A stretch of DNA of 60,313 nt, taken from NCBI GenBank assembly GCA_002238965.1, contig MPNJ01000024.1:1-60313 (forward strand), written 5' to 3'. This document shows, one piece after another, positions 22,898-32,630 of the stretch. The DNA comes from Nitrospinae bacterium bin107 (GTDB lineage: Bacteria; UBA8248). The notes beneath the pieces are model-generated. The model saw only the letters and a program-made list of their open reading frames with translations. It was not told where the DNA came from and made no database searches. Both the position numbers and the translations under genes were made by a program. Each line of letters starts with the position of its first letter. Within the stretch, counting starts at the first letter, position 1.

Positions 22898-24043
22898 TCA
22901 TGCCCAAAGAGAACTCAACTTGCCGAGAATGCCTTTTCCGGCCCCATTTTCCCCGGCTCCTCCAGCCCCGTTCTTCTCCGCCTTTTCACGTTCGATCTCC
23001 AACAATTCGCCAAAGAGTTTTTCCTCGTCCGGCGTTAATTTCGTCGGCGTCAGGACGTGAACCAGAAACATGTGATCGCCACGCCCTCTCCTGCCGAGGC
23101 GCTGGAATCCCTCGCCCTTGAGCCTCAACACGTCCGAGGACTGCACCCCCTGGGGTATCTCGAGATCGGACTCTCCGTAGAGCGTCCTCACCTTCACCGT
23201 ATCGCCCAGGGCGGCCTGCGAGAACGAAACGGATACCTGGCTCGCCACGTCCGCCCCGTTGCGTTCGAATTCCTCGTGCGCGAGCATGGAGACGACGACG
23301 AACAAATCGCCCGCCGGCCCGCCCTTGGCGCCCCCTTCCCCCTCTTCGCGAAGACGCAGCCTGGCGCCCTCGTCCACGCCGGGAGGAATCTTCACCTTCA
23401 CCTTCCTCTGCTCCAGACGGCGTCCGGCGCCATCGCATTCCGCGCAATGCTCGGTGATCCGCCTGCCCGCGCCGTTACAATCCGAGCAAGTGGTGGAAAA
23501 GGTCATGAAACCCTGGCGGTAGGACATCTGGCCGCTGCCGCCGCACGATGTGCACTCGCGAATCGCGTCGGGCGACTTGGCCCCGCTGCCGCCGCAATAG
23601 ACGCATTCCGTGGGCCGCTCGAATTCGATTTCACGCTCTATGCCCGTAGCCGCTTCCTCGTAAGTCATCTCCAGTTCATAGGCCAGATCCCGGCCCTGGC
23701 GCGGCCCGTCGCGGCGCGCGCGAGAACCTGCGAATGCGCCACCGAACAGATCGCCGAAAATATCCCCGAACGAGGAGAAGATGTCGTCGAAATTCGAAAA
23801 CCCTTGATGCCCCATGCCACGAAGCCCGTCGTGGCCGAAGCGATCATACGCGCTCCTCTTCTCGGGCTCGCTCAATACCTGGTAGGCCTCGGAGGCTTCC
23901 TTGAACAATTCCTCGGCCTCCGCATCGCCGGAATTGCGATCCGGGTGATGCTGCATCGCCAGCGTGCGATACGCCTTTTTGATCTCGGCGTCGCTCGCAT
24001 CGCGGCTTACGCCCAGCACTTCGTAGTAGTCACGCTTGCTCAT
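22898..24043 (-). CDS. dnaJ: chaperone DnaJ (class A J-protein)
   Basis: The 381-residue protein has an N-terminal J-domain with HPD in QHHPDRN, a Gly/Phe linker, and four zinc-binding repeats (CVYCGGSG, CTSCGGSG, CSDCNGAG, CAECDGAG). The C-terminal substrate-binding domain contains VKIPPGVDEGARLRL. It delivers unfolded clients to DnaK and stimulates its ATPase. It follows grpE by 59 bases in the heat-shock cluster. A second J-protein without zinc repeats lies farther upstream in the same cluster. Confidence 0.95.
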   Translation of the reverse strand: MSKRDYYEVLGVSRDASDAEIKKAYRTLAMQHHPDRNSGDAEAEELFKEASEAYQVLSEPEKRSAYDRFGHDGLRGMGHQGFSNFDDIFSSFGDIFGDLFGGAFAGSRARRDGPRQGRDLAYELEMTYEEAATGIEREIEFERPTECVYCGGSGAKSPDAIRECTSCGGSGQMSYRQGFMTFSTTCSDCNGAGRRITEHCAECDGAGRRLEQRKVKVKIPPGVDEGARLRLREEGEGGAKGGPAGDLFVVVSMLAHEEFERNGADVASQVSVSFSQAALGDTVKVRTLYGESDLEIPQGVQSSDVLRLKGEGFQRLGRRGRGDHMFLVHVLTPTKLTPDEEKLFGELLEIEREKAEKNGAGGAGENGAGKGILGKLSSLWA

Positions 24044-24102
24044 GCTTTCCCTTTATCCTGAAAATCGAAAACACGCGACAATACTATGCGCACGAATCCG
24101 GT

Positions 24103-24810
24103 TCAAGGGCGCGAGTCCGGCTGCCCGCCCGCATACTTGCCCACCGAGACGCGCGCGGGTCGTAATACCGCATCGCCCAGCTTGTAGCCGCAGGCCAACT
24201 CCTCCACCACCAGGCCGTCCTGCGCCTTATCGTCCACCTCGACCAACCGCACCGCCTCGTGCTCTTCCGGGTTGAAGGCGGCGCCCATCGCCGGGAGAGG
24301 CTCCACGCCCAGGTTCGAGAGTTCCTGAAAGAACCGGCCCTGAATCATCCGGACCCCCTGGACGAGGGTTTCCAGCGCGCTGCCTTTTTCCCCCTGTGAG
24401 GTTCCGCTATCGACGGCCGCCGTGGCGCGCGCCAGATCGTCGGCGATGCTCAAGAATCCGGAGACCGCCTGTTTTTTCACCTCCTGGGTCCTGCGCTCCA
24501 TCTCGCGCTCCTGGCGCGCCCTGAAGTCAGTCGTGTCCTTGTCGATTTTCTCGACATATTCCTTGAACTTCTCCTCGGCGGCGGCGACCTTCGCCTGGAG
24601 CTGCTCCACATAGGCGGGCACGCGGGGGGTTTCTTCGGCCTCCCCGCCGCTCACCTCGCCGTCTTCGCGGACGCGCCGCCTGTCCACGACGCGCGGCTTC
24701 TCCTTGGTTTCCGCCTCCGCATCGCCCGTATCCACCGACTCCGCTGCTTCGGCTTCGGCCTTCGCGCCACCGCCGTTTTCCGTCTCGACTTTTACATCCC
24801 TGGCTTTCAT
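24103..24810 (-). CDS. grpE: nucleotide exchange factor GrpE
   Basis: The 235-residue protein has an acidic, low-complexity N-terminus to about 70. A long coiled coil follows (LQAKVAAAEEKFKEYVEKIDKDTTDFRARQERE), then the beta domain with NPEEHEAV and the terminal VLRPARVSVGK-type sequence. GrpE dimers release ADP from DnaK. It lies between htpX and dnaJ; its own promoter is not obvious. The N-terminus is longer than in E. coli, which is common. Confidence 0.92.
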   Translation of the reverse strand: MKARDVKVETENGGGAKAEAEAAESVDTGDAEAETKEKPRVVDRRRVREDGEVSGGEAEETPRVPAYVEQLQAKVAAAEEKFKEYVEKIDKDTTDFRARQEREMERRTQEVKKQAVSGFLSIADDLARATAAVDSGTSQGEKGSALETLVQGVRMIQGRFFQELSNLGVEPLPAMGAAFNPEEHEAVRLVEVDDKAQDGLVVEELACGYKLGDAVLRPARVSVGKYAGGQPDSRP

Positions 24811-24831
24811 GAAACGACTTCCTCCCAGAAC

Positions 24832-25692
24832 CTAGTATCTCATTTCCATCAACCGCCGAATCCGCTCTTCCATCGGCGGGTGCGTGCTGAAAAGACTCGC
24901 CAGACCTCCACCCGCAAGGGGGTTGACGATGTACATGTGGGCCGTCGCCTCGCTCGCACAGTGAAGTTCCTCGCGGTGGGCGGCCTCATCGAGGCGATGC
25001 AGGGCGTTCGCCAGCCCGACCGGCGTGCCCGCGATCTGCGCCCCCGTGGCGTCGGCGAGATACTCGCGCGAGCGGCTCACCGCCATCTGAAGAAGCGTCG
25101 CGGCGATGGGGGCCACGATGGCGGCGACGATGATCCCCAGCAAGCCTCCGCCACCACCCTCCTCGTCGTCGCCCCGGCCGTATGCGCCGAAAAAAGCGGC
25201 GAACTGCGCCATCTGCGCGAGATACATGATGGCGCCCGCCAGGGAGGCGGCGACCGTGCTCAGAAGAATGTCTCGGTTCTTGATGTGGGCGAGTTCGTGC
25301 GCGGCCACGCCTTCGAGTTCTTCTCTATTCAGGTCCTGCAAAATTCCCTCGGTGAAGGCGACGGCGGCGTTCTCGGGGTTTCTGCCCGTGGCGAAGGCGT
25401 TCGGCGCATTTTCGGGAATGACGTAGACGCGCGGCATGGGCAGGTTCGCGCGCCGGGCGAGGTCCGCCACCATGCCGTAGAGTTCGGGCGCATGTTCGGG
25501 AAGCACCTCGCTCGCACCCGTGCTGGCGAGAACGATCTTGTCCGAATACCAGTAGCTGTAGCCGTTGATGCCCACCGCGAGCACCAGGGCGATGACCAGC
25601 CCGGTCGTCCCGCCGAGGAGATTGCCGATGAGCAGAATCAGCCCCGTCAGCAACCCGAGCAGTAAAAAGGATTTTATGGAATTCGTGCTCAC
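24832..25692 (-). CDS. htpX: HtpX-like membrane zinc metalloprotease (M48)
   Basis: The 286-residue protein has two N-terminal hydrophobic segments, the zinc motif HELAH at 132-136 and a third metal ligand region [17 protein letters not shown]. HtpX degrades damaged inner-membrane proteins with its active site on the cytoplasmic side. It starts with GTG at 25692, overlapping the hspR stop as GTGA, so expression is coupled to the repressor gene. A membrane protease inside a chaperone operon fits envelope heat-stress control. Confidence 0.92.
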   Translation of the reverse strand: MSTNSIKSFLLLGLLTGLILLIGNLLGGTTGLVIALVLAVGINGYSYWYSDKIVLASTGASEVLPEHAPELYGMVADLARRANLPMPRVYVIPENAPNAFATGRNPENAAVAFTEGILQDLNREELEGVAAHELAHIKNRDILLSTVAASLAGAIMYLAQMAQFAAFFGAYGRGDDEEGGGGGLLGIIVAAIVAPIAATLLQMAVSRSREYLADATGAQIAGTPVGLANALHRLDEAAHREELHCASEATAHMYIVNPLAGGGLASLFSTHPPMEERIRRLMEMRY

Positions 25693-26096
25693 AACCGCCT
25701 CCTCCTGATATGCACGAGTTTGGCGGCGACCGAAGGTATCATGGCCTGCATATCGGGCGTTGCGTTGCTCATCTGCTCGCGGAATTCCTCGAACGCCCGG
25801 CTCTCGATCAACTCCTCGAGTTCGCCGAGGCGTTCGAGCGCGCTCATCAGCTTCTCGCGAAGCTCGATGATGACCTCCACGCCCGCCAGATTCACGCCCA
25901 TGTCCCTCGTGAGCGCCATGATGATTTCGAGTTGATCGATATCTTCTTCGGAATAATAGCGCGTCCCGCCCTCGCTGCGGCCCGGTTCGATGAGACCCTG
26001 GCGCTCATACATCCTGAGCGTCTGCTGGTGGATCTCGAACATCTCGGCCACCGCGCTGATGGTGTAGCGCCCGTCTCTCACGCCTCTACGCGCCAT
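25689..26096 (-). CDS. hspR: MerR-family heat-shock repressor HspR
   Basis: The 135-residue protein has a MerR helix-turn-helix with the HspR-style sequence [28 protein letters not shown], then [33 protein letters not shown] and a coiled coil. HspR represses dnaK-operon genes, often with DnaK as co-repressor, giving feedback. Its place downstream of clpB, dnaK and a J-protein matches that role. No HrcA/CIRCE system is visible. A candidate operator overlaps the clpB promoter. Confidence 0.92.
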   Translation of the reverse strand: MARRGVRDGRYTISAVAEMFEIHQQTLRMYERQGLIEPGRSEGGTRYYSEEDIDQLEIIMALTRDMGVNLAGVEVIIELREKLMSALERLGELEELIESRAFEEFREQMSNATPDMQAMIPSVAAKLVHIRRRRL

Positions 26097-26157
26097 TATC
26101 CTCTCCAGAGTCTATCGTCATATCGTCTGCTCACGCCCATCCCGCATACGCCCATCA

Positions 26158-27096
26158 TTACATGCTCACGCCCGTCATGTTCGCCCGAGGCGACGTGGGG
26201 TTGCGACTTTCGAGCTCGCGGACGATTTCCTTGCTTTCCTCATCCATCTGATCCGGCAACAAGACCTGGATCCTGACGAACAAATCGCCCTTGCCCGAGC
26301 CCTTGAGTTTCGGAGCGCCCTTGCCCGAAAGCCTGAAAACCTGGCCGTTCTGGGTCGAAGGGGGAATCGTCATCTTCGTCACCCCTTCGAAGGTGTTGAT
26401 CTCCACGCGCGCGCCCAGAAGCGCCTCGCCGAGGCTGACGGGAAGCTCGAGATACAGGTTATCCCCTTTTCGCTCGAAGAATGGGTGTTCGCGCACCTTT
26501 GTGACGATGAAGAGGTCCCCCTGCGGTCCCCCGTTCAGGGAGGCTTCTCCCTTGCCCGCCAGGCGGATGCGCGAGCCGTTCGAGACGCCGGGCGGTATTT
26601 TCACCTGGATGCGCTCCGTCGTGTGCTGGATTTTCCCGTTCTCCTGCGTGGTCTTGGGCACGGTGATGGTGGTGTTGAGTCCCTTCAGGGAATCGTCGAA
26701 ACCGATTTCCATGGAATAATTCACATCCTGACCCCGCCGGGGGGCCTGGGGCTGCGCGTGGAAGCCGCCGTGTCCCGCGCCGCCGCGCGCTCCTCCGAAA
26801 ACTCCGCCGAAAATATCGCGTAGAATGTCTTCCATTCCGGGGGGGGCGCCTTCGCCCCAGGGGCTGCCTCCGCCGAAGGCGGCATGCCCCATGGCGTCGT
26901 ACTTTCTGCGCTTCTCCGCGTCCGAGAGAACGGCATACGCCTCGCTGATCTCCTTGAAGCGCTCCTCCGCCTTCGCATCCCCCGGGTTGACGTCGGGGTG
27001 ATACTTACGCGCCAGCTTCTTGAAGACGCGCTTCAGTTCCGTTTCCGAGACGCTTCGGTCGATTCCCAGCACCTCGTAATAATCACGCTTGGCCAT
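26158..27096 (-). CDS. cbpA: CbpA/DnaJ-like J-protein without zinc finger (class B)
   Basis: The 312-residue protein has a J-domain with HPD in KYHPDVN, a Gly-rich linker and the C-terminal domain with VKIPPGVSNGSRIRLAGKGEA. The four CxxCxGxG repeats of DnaJ are absent. Such proteins are alternative DnaK partners (CbpA in E. coli; DnaJ2 in operons with HspR). It sits 24 bases after dnaK and 61 before hspR. Together with DnaJ this gives two J-proteins in one cluster. Confidence 0.88.
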   Translation of the reverse strand: MAKRDYYEVLGIDRSVSETELKRVFKKLARKYHPDVNPGDAKAEERFKEISEAYAVLSDAEKRRKYDAMGHAAFGGGSPWGEGAPPGMEDILRDIFGGVFGGARGGAGHGGFHAQPQAPRRGQDVNYSMEIGFDDSLKGLNTTITVPKTTQENGKIQHTTERIQVKIPPGVSNGSRIRLAGKGEASLNGGPQGDLFIVTKVREHPFFERKGDNLYLELPVSLGEALLGARVEINTFEGVTKMTIPPSTQNGQVFRLSGKGAPKLKGSGKGDLFVRIQVLLPDQMDEESKEIVRELESRNPTSPRANMTGVSM

Positions 27097-27120
27097 ACCA
27101 TCCTCATCCGGGCTAGACTT

Positions 27121-29040
27121 TTAGGACTTGTCCTTATCGACCTCCTCGAACTCCGCATCCACGACATCACCCCCGGGTGAGTCTCCGGGCGCGCCGTTCG
27201 CTCCGCCGCCGGATTCCGAAGCGGCGTCCGCCTGACTCGCCTGCTCGTACATCGCCTGTGCGAGCTTGTGCGAGGCCGCCTCGAGTTTTTCTTGCGCTTC
27301 TTTGATTTCATCCACCGTCGCGTCTTCTTTCTCCAGAACCGCCCGGAGCGCGGCGATGGCGTCTTCTATCTCTTTCTTGTCCTCGGCCGAAACCTTGTCC
27401 TCGTTCTCCTTGAGCATCTTCTCCGTGTTGTACGCCATGCTGTCGGCCATGTTTCTCGCCTCGACGGCCTCGCGCCGCTTCTTGTCCTCCTCGGCGTGCT
27501 CGTCCGCATCGGACACCATGTTGTTGATCTCCTCCTCGGAGAGGCCGCTCGAGCTCGTGATGGTGATCGCCTGCTCCTTGCTGGTGCCCAGGTCCTTGGC
27601 GGAGACGTTCACGATGCCGTTGGCGTCGATGTCGAACGTCACCTCGATCTGGGGAACCCCCCGTGGCGCGGCGGGGATGCCGACGAGATGGAACTTGCCC
27701 AGCGAGCGGTTGCCCGAAGCCATCTCGCGCTCGCCCTGAAGCACGTGCACTTCGACGGAGGGCTGGTTGTCCGCCGCGGTGGAGAAGGTTTCGCTCTTCT
27801 TGACGGGTATCGTCGTGTTGCGCTCGATGAGCTTGGTGGACACGCCGCCCAGCGTCTCTATCCCCAAGGAGAGCGGGGTGACGTCCAGCAGCAGAACGTC
27901 CTTGACGTCTCCGGCGAGCACGCCTCCCTGCACGCCCGCGCCGACCGCCACGACCTCGTCGGGGTTCACGCCCTTGTGGGGCTCTTTGCCGAAAAATTTC
28001 TCCACCGTCTCCTGAACCAGCGGCATTCGCGTTGAACCGCCCACCAGCACGACCTCGTCGATGTCTCCGGGCTGGAGCTTGGCGTCATCGAGCGCGCGGC
28101 GGCAGGGAGCCAGCGTCTTCTCCACCAGATCGCCGGTCAACTGCTCGAGTTTCGCGCGCGTGAGCTTCAGGTTCAGGTGCTTGGGGCCCGAGGCGTCCGC
28201 CGTGATGAACGGCAGGTTGATGGTCGTCTCCATGGAACTAGAGAGCTCGATCTTCGCCTTCTCGGATTCCTCGCGCAGACGCTGAAGCGCCATCGGGTCT
28301 CCCGAGATGTCGATGCCCTGGTCTTTCTTGAACTCCTCCGCCATCCATTCGATGATCCGGTGGTCGATGTTGTCGCCGCCCAGGTGCGTATCGCCGTTCG
28401 TGGCCTTCACCTCGACCACGTTGTCCCCCACCTCGAGGATGGAGATGTCGAACGTACCGCCGCCGAAGTCGTACACCGCGATGGTCTGATCCGCCTTCTT
28501 GTCGAGTCCGTAGGCGAGGGCGGCGGCCGTCGGCTCGTTGATGATGCGCTGGACGTTGAGACCCGCGATTTTTCCGGCATCCTTCGTCGCCTGGCGCTGG
28601 CTGTCGTTGAAATACGCCGGCACCGTGACAACCGCCTCGGTCACCTGCTCGCCCAGGTAGTCCTCGGCGGCCTGCTTGAGCTTTTGCAGCACGCTCGCCG
28701 ATATCTCGGGAGGGGCGTGCTCCTTGCCGTCGATCTTGATGCGCGCGTCGCCGCTGTCCGACTTCACGACCTCATAGGGCACGATGGTGACTTCCTCGGG
28801 CACTTCCGCGAAACGCCTGCCCATGAAGCGTTTTGCGGAATAGATGGTCCTGGTCGGGTTCGTGACCGCCTGGCGCTTGGCCACGAGGCCGACGAGTTTC
28901 TCCCCGTCGTCGGTGAACGCCACGACGCTGGGCGTCGTGCGGTTGCCCTCCTGGTTGGCGATGACCGTAGGCTGCCCACCCTCCATGACCGAGACGACCG
29001 AGTTGGTGGTGCCCAAATCAATTCCGATTACCTTCGACAT
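27121..29040 (-). CDS. dnaK: Hsp70 chaperone DnaK
   Basis: The 639-residue protein begins [21 protein letters not shown] and has the three Hsp70 signatures, including [17 protein letters not shown] and [14 protein letters not shown]. The linker [16 protein letters not shown] and an acidic C-terminus ending [10 protein letters not shown] follow. It refolds proteins in ATP cycles with DnaJ/CbpA and GrpE. I start it at ATG 29040, eight bases after AAGGAG; an adjacent upstream TTG is less likely. It lies downstream of clpB with a 107-base gap. Confidence 0.97.
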   Translation of the reverse strand: MSKVIGIDLGTTNSVVSVMEGGQPTVIANQEGNRTTPSVVAFTDDGEKLVGLVAKRQAVTNPTRTIYSAKRFMGRRFAEVPEEVTIVPYEVVKSDSGDARIKIDGKEHAPPEISASVLQKLKQAAEDYLGEQVTEAVVTVPAYFNDSQRQATKDAGKIAGLNVQRIINEPTAAALAYGLDKKADQTIAVYDFGGGTFDISILEVGDNVVEVKATNGDTHLGGDNIDHRIIEWMAEEFKKDQGIDISGDPMALQRLREESEKAKIELSSSMETTINLPFITADASGPKHLNLKLTRAKLEQLTGDLVEKTLAPCRRALDDAKLQPGDIDEVVLVGGSTRMPLVQETVEKFFGKEPHKGVNPDEVVAVGAGVQGGVLAGDVKDVLLLDVTPLSLGIETLGGVSTKLIERNTTIPVKKSETFSTAADNQPSVEVHVLQGEREMASGNRSLGKFHLVGIPAAPRGVPQIEVTFDIDANGIVNVSAKDLGTSKEQAITITSSSGLSEEEINNMVSDADEHAEEDKKRREAVEARNMADSMAYNTEKMLKENEDKVSAEDKKEIEDAIAALRAVLEKEDATVDEIKEAQEKLEAASHKLAQAMYEQASQADAASESGGGANGAPGDSPGGDVVDAEFEEVDKDKS

Positions 29041-29147
29041 CAATCTTTCTCCTTATCGGGATAACAATCAAAATTTCACAACAAAATTTCTGTTTTTTTC
29101 GTTCTCATGGATGTGGAATAGAAAGTTCCGTCCGCATCCGGGAGCAT

Positions 29148-31778
29148 TCAAGCCTTCACCGCTTCGGCCTCCATGAGTACGGCGAAAGAAAGCGCATCCG
29201 CTCCCTCCGGGTGGTCGACCTCCACGGTTTCTCCCGCCTCGAATTCCCCGGCGAGCAGCTTCCTGCTGAGCGGATTCATAACATAAGTCTGAATCGCGCG
29301 CTTGAGGGGCCGCGCCCCGTAGACGGGGTCGTAGCCGCGTTCGGCGAGGAATTTCCTGGCGGCGTCCGTGAGGCGCAGCTTGATCTTCTGGGCTTCCAGG
29401 CGTTTTTCGAGTTCTTGCAACTGAATCTCCACGATATCTGCGATCTGCTCTTTCGTGAGCGCGCGGAAGACGATTATCTCATCCACCCGGTTCAGAAATT
29501 CCGGTCTAAAGACCTTGCGAAGCTCCGCAAGCACCTCTTCGGACTCATCCGTCTCCTCCACGCTGCCTTTAATGAAACCGATCCTGGTTCGCGCAAGCTC
29601 TGCGGTTCCCACGTTGCTCGTCATGATGATGACGGTGTTCCTGAAATCGACCGTGCGGCCGTGCCCGTCCGTGAGGCGTCCTTCATCAAGCAGTTGCAGA
29701 AGCAGGTTGAAGGTCTCGGGGTGCGCCTTCTCGATCTCATCGAGCAGAAGCACGGAATAGGGTTTTCTGCGTACGGCTTCGGTGAGCTGTCCCCCCTCCT
29801 CGTAACCGACGTATCCGGGAGGAGCGCCGATGAGCCTGGCGACGGCGTGTTTTTCCATGTACTCGCTCATGTCCACGCGGATCATCGCCGCCTCGTCGTC
29901 GAACAGGAATTCCGCGAGGGCGCGGGCGAGTTCGGTCTTGCCCACGCCGGTGGGCCCCAGGAAGATGAACGAACCGATGGGCCGGTTCTCGTCCATGATG
30001 CCCGCGCGGGCGCGGCGCACGGCTTCGGCCAAGGCCTCCACCGCCGGTTCCTGGCCCACGACGCGCTTGTGGATGTTCTCCTCCATCTGCAGGAGCTTCT
30101 CCCGCTCGGTCTCGATCAGCCTGCTCACGTTGATGCCCGTCCAGCGGCTCACGATGGCGGCCACGTCGTCTTCCGTGATCTCCTCTTTCAGCATGCGGCC
30201 ACCGGCGCCTTCTTCGAGGTGCGCCTCCGCTTCGGCCATCTGTTTTTCCACCGCGATAATCTCGCCATAGCGAAGCTCCGCCGCCCGCCCCAGATCTCCC
30301 TCGCGCTCGGCGCGCTGGGCCTCGGCCTTCAATTCCTCGATGCGCTCCTTGAGTTCCCGCACCCGGGAGATGGCCTTTTTCTCATCCGCCCATTGGTTTC
30401 GCTGCGCCCGGCTCTGCTCATCGAGAGAGGATATCTGCTCGCGTATCTGCGACAGACGCTCGCGGCTGCTCTCGTCAACTTCCGCCTCCAGGGCGCGCTC
30501 TTCAATGCGGAGCCTGAGAAGCTCGCGCTCCTGGCGATCGATTTCCTTGGGCAGGCTGTCCAACTCGAGCCGCAGACCGCTCGCGGCCTCATCGATGAGG
30601 TCGATGGCCTTATCCGGCAGGTAGCGGTCGCTGATGTAGCGATGCGAGAGCATGACGGCGGCGAACAGGGCGTTGTCCAGAATGCGGACGCCGTGGTGAA
30701 TCTCGTATCTCTCCTTCAAGCCGCGCAGGATGGAGACCGCGTCTTCCATATTCGGCTCATCGACCATCACGGGCTGAAAGCGCCGCTCGAGCGCCGCATC
30801 TTTTTCGATGTGTTTCCGGTATTCATCGAGCGTGGTGGCGCCCACGCAGTGAAGCTCTCCCCGGGCGAGGGCCGGCTTCAAGAGATTGGAGGCGTCCACC
30901 GACCCCTCCGCGGCGCCCGCGCCCACGACGGTGTGAAGCTCGTCGATGAACAAGACGACCTCACCCGCGGATTCGCTCACTTCCTTCAGCACGGCCTTGA
31001 GCCTGTCCTCGAACTCGCCCCGGAACTTCGAACCCGCGATGAGAGAACCCATGTCGAGACTGAGCAGGCGCTTGCCTTTGAGGCCCTCGGGCACGTCGCC
31101 GTCCACGACCCGCTGGGCAAGCCCCTCGACGATGGCGGTCTTGCCCACGCCGGGGTCTCCGATGAGCACCGGATTGTTCTTCGTGCGCCGCGAGAGCACC
31201 TGCATGACGCGCCTGATCTCCTCGCCCCGACCCACGACGGGGTCGAGCCTACCGGAGCGGGCCTGCTGCGTGAGGTCGATCGCGAAGCGCTCGATGGCCT
31301 GGTAGCGGCTCTCCGCATTCTGATCGGTGATGCGCTGGCTCCCCCGGATTTCCTTGAGCGCTGCGAGTACGGCCTCGCGGTCGAGGGAGGCTGCGCGCAG
31401 GATATTCCTGACCTCTACGCCGCCATTCTCCAGCGCGGCCAGGAGCAGGTGCTCGCCGCTCACGAATTCATCCGCCATGGCCTTCGATTCGCGCTGCGCC
31501 GCCTGGAAGAGCGTCGCCAACTCTTTCGTGACGTGCAAGGGGCCGCCGTCTGCGGTAATTTTCGGGAGTTTCTCCAGGGAGGCTTCCAGTTCGCGGCTTA
31601 AGGCGTGTACTTCCTGCCCCGTCTTTTCGACCAGCGGCGCAAGCACGCCTTCCGGCTGATCCAGAAGCGCCAGGAGAACGTGCGCGGGCATGACGCCCTG
31701 ATGCCCTCTCATCTGGGCCCACTCATGGGCGTGCTGGAGCGCCTCTTGCGTCTTGTGGGTGAATTGCTCAAAATTCAT
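29148..31778 (-). CDS. clpB: disaggregase ClpB
   Basis: The 876-residue AAA+ protein has the N-terminal Clp repeat domain ([21 protein letters not shown]), a first ATPase domain with GDPGVGKT, the ClpB-specific coiled-coil middle domain (about 405-525), and a second ATPase domain with GPTGVGKT and [10 protein letters not shown]. The middle domain distinguishes it from ClpA/ClpC. Hexamers thread aggregated proteins and hand them to DnaK. It is the first gene after the strong promoter at 31929-31957, so it leads the heat-shock cluster. Confidence 0.96.
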   Translation of the reverse strand: MNFEQFTHKTQEALQHAHEWAQMRGHQGVMPAHVLLALLDQPEGVLAPLVEKTGQEVHALSRELEASLEKLPKITADGGPLHVTKELATLFQAAQRESKAMADEFVSGEHLLLAALENGGVEVRNILRAASLDREAVLAALKEIRGSQRITDQNAESRYQAIERFAIDLTQQARSGRLDPVVGRGEEIRRVMQVLSRRTKNNPVLIGDPGVGKTAIVEGLAQRVVDGDVPEGLKGKRLLSLDMGSLIAGSKFRGEFEDRLKAVLKEVSESAGEVVLFIDELHTVVGAGAAEGSVDASNLLKPALARGELHCVGATTLDEYRKHIEKDAALERRFQPVMVDEPNMEDAVSILRGLKERYEIHHGVRILDNALFAAVMLSHRYISDRYLPDKAIDLIDEAASGLRLELDSLPKEIDRQERELLRLRIEERALEAEVDESSRERLSQIREQISSLDEQSRAQRNQWADEKKAISRVRELKERIEELKAEAQRAEREGDLGRAAELRYGEIIAVEKQMAEAEAHLEEGAGGRMLKEEITEDDVAAIVSRWTGINVSRLIETEREKLLQMEENIHKRVVGQEPAVEALAEAVRRARAGIMDENRPIGSFIFLGPTGVGKTELARALAEFLFDDEAAMIRVDMSEYMEKHAVARLIGAPPGYVGYEEGGQLTEAVRRKPYSVLLLDEIEKAHPETFNLLLQLLDEGRLTDGHGRTVDFRNTVIIMTSNVGTAELARTRIGFIKGSVEETDESEEVLAELRKVFRPEFLNRVDEIIVFRALTKEQIADIVEIQLQELEKRLEAQKIKLRLTDAARKFLAERGYDPVYGARPLKRAIQTYVMNPLSRKLLAGEFEAGETVEVDHPEGADALSFAVLMEAEAVKA

Positions 31779-31821
31779 GACCGTGTGCTCCGGTTTCTTT
31801 CGTGAAAATCCACGTAAATAT

Positions 31822-31861
31822 CGATAAATTACGATAAATTTCCACTGAATTTCGATAAATT
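31822..31861. repeat. three direct CGATAAATT repeats in the clpB leader
   Basis: CGATAAATT occurs at 31822, 31832 and 31853, spaced 10 and 21 bases, close to one and two helical turns. The array lies between the clpB promoter and its start codon. It could be an operator or leader element. Confidence 0.55.
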
Positions 31862-31928
31862 TTCAGGCGCCTGAAACCCCGTCAATTCCGATATACCGGA
31901 GGCGGCCAAGGCTTGATGACGCAAGGGA

Positions 31929-31957
31929 AATATAATATCTTAGTCATGAGCTGTCAA
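31929..31957 (-). promoter_or_regulatory. strong sigma70-type promoter for the clpB-dnaK cluster, with HAIR-like overlap
   Basis: On the minus strand TTGACA (31952-31957), a 17-base spacer and TATATT (31929-31934) make a near-consensus promoter. The leader to clpB is about 145 bases. Half-sites CTTGACA and ACTAAGA (31938-31958) lie seven bases apart, as in the HspR operator HAIR (CTTGAGT-N7-ACTCAAG), but match it only 5/7 and 4/7. The rest of the gap 31779-32174 holds the leader repeats and a forward promoter. Confidence 0.65.
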
Positions 31958-32085
31958 GTTTTATAATATTAAAATATGCAGACTTTTTCGATTTGCACCG
32001 GAGTACGCCTCGCCGACCTGGATGGAAATAAGCGGCTTATTGCGTGAACAAGCCTGTATTTCAAGGATATATCGGCCTCAAGCCT

Positions 32086-32113
32086 TTGCAAAAAGACAAA
32101 AAAGTAGTATATT
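32086..32113 (+). promoter_or_regulatory. candidate promoter for the A-type FeS carrier gene
   Basis: TTGCAA (32086-32091) and TATATT (32108-32113) are 16 bases apart, 61 bases before the gene's ATG. It is divergent from the clpB promoter. Confidence 0.4.
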
Positions 32114-32174
32114 CAGGGTGTGGATATCACAATTAATCTTGGTTGCCATTAACAAGGTCAAGGAGAAACAACAG

Positions 32175-32558
32175 ATGACGGATGGAACGGTCACTTTATT
32201 CGATCAGTCCCAAGAAAAACCCCAAGCCCTTGAAGGCATTATGGTTACGCCGCTCGCCCGCCAGAAGGTGAGCGAGATTCTCGAGGCGGAAGGCAAGACC
32301 GGTCACGGGCTGCGTCTGGCCGTCACGGCCGGCGGCTGCTCGGGTTACAACTATGGCCTGTATTTCGAGGAATCCGCCAATCCCGAGGATAAAGTGTTCT
32401 CCGCCGATAGCTTCGACGTGTTCGTGGACCCGCAGAGCTATCCCGTCATCGCGGGAACGGAGATTGATTTCGTCGACAGCCTCCAGGGCTCGGGCTTCAA
32501 GATCAACAACCCCAACGCCATGGGCATGTGCGGCTGCGGCAAATCGTTCACCACTTGA
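32175..32558 (+). CDS. A-type iron-sulfur cluster carrier (IscA/ErpA/SufA family)
   Basis: The 127-residue protein has the three conserved cysteines of A-type carriers: one in TAGGCSGYNYGL and the closing pair in MGMCGCGKSF. It receives or carries Fe-S clusters to apoproteins in the cytoplasm. The ATG at 32175 lies nine bases after AAGGAG; the reading frame is open farther upstream but without support. It is monocistronic, ending at a strong terminator. The next gene encodes a radical SAM FeS protein, a possible client. Confidence 0.92.
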   Translation: MTDGTVTLFDQSQEKPQALEGIMVTPLARQKVSEILEAEGKTGHGLRLAVTAGGCSGYNYGLYFEESANPEDKVFSADSFDVFVDPQSYPVIAGTEIDFVDSLQGSGFKINNPNAMGMCGCGKSFTT

Positions 32559-32576
32559 ATAAACAATACCTTACGA

Positions 32577-32609
32577 GCCCCGGGTATCACGCGCCCGGGG
32601 CTTTTTTTA
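32577..32609 (+). terminator. intrinsic terminator after the A-type carrier gene
   Basis: GCCCCGGG (32577-32584) pairs with CCCGGGGC (32594-32601) and is followed by TTTTTTT. It lies 19 bases after the stop. Confidence 0.9.
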
Positions 32610-32630
32610 TGCCGGACGAGAGAGGCTGCC

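Noticed and set aside
29211-31601. 796-residue open frame antisense to clpB
   Set aside because: The clpB strand has complete AAA+ motifs; the antisense frame has low-complexity Arg/His/Leu sequence.
31912-31924. CTTG-ATGACG-CAAG inverted repeat as an HspR site
   Set aside because: The spacer is six, the arms are only four bases, and it lies downstream of the promoter.
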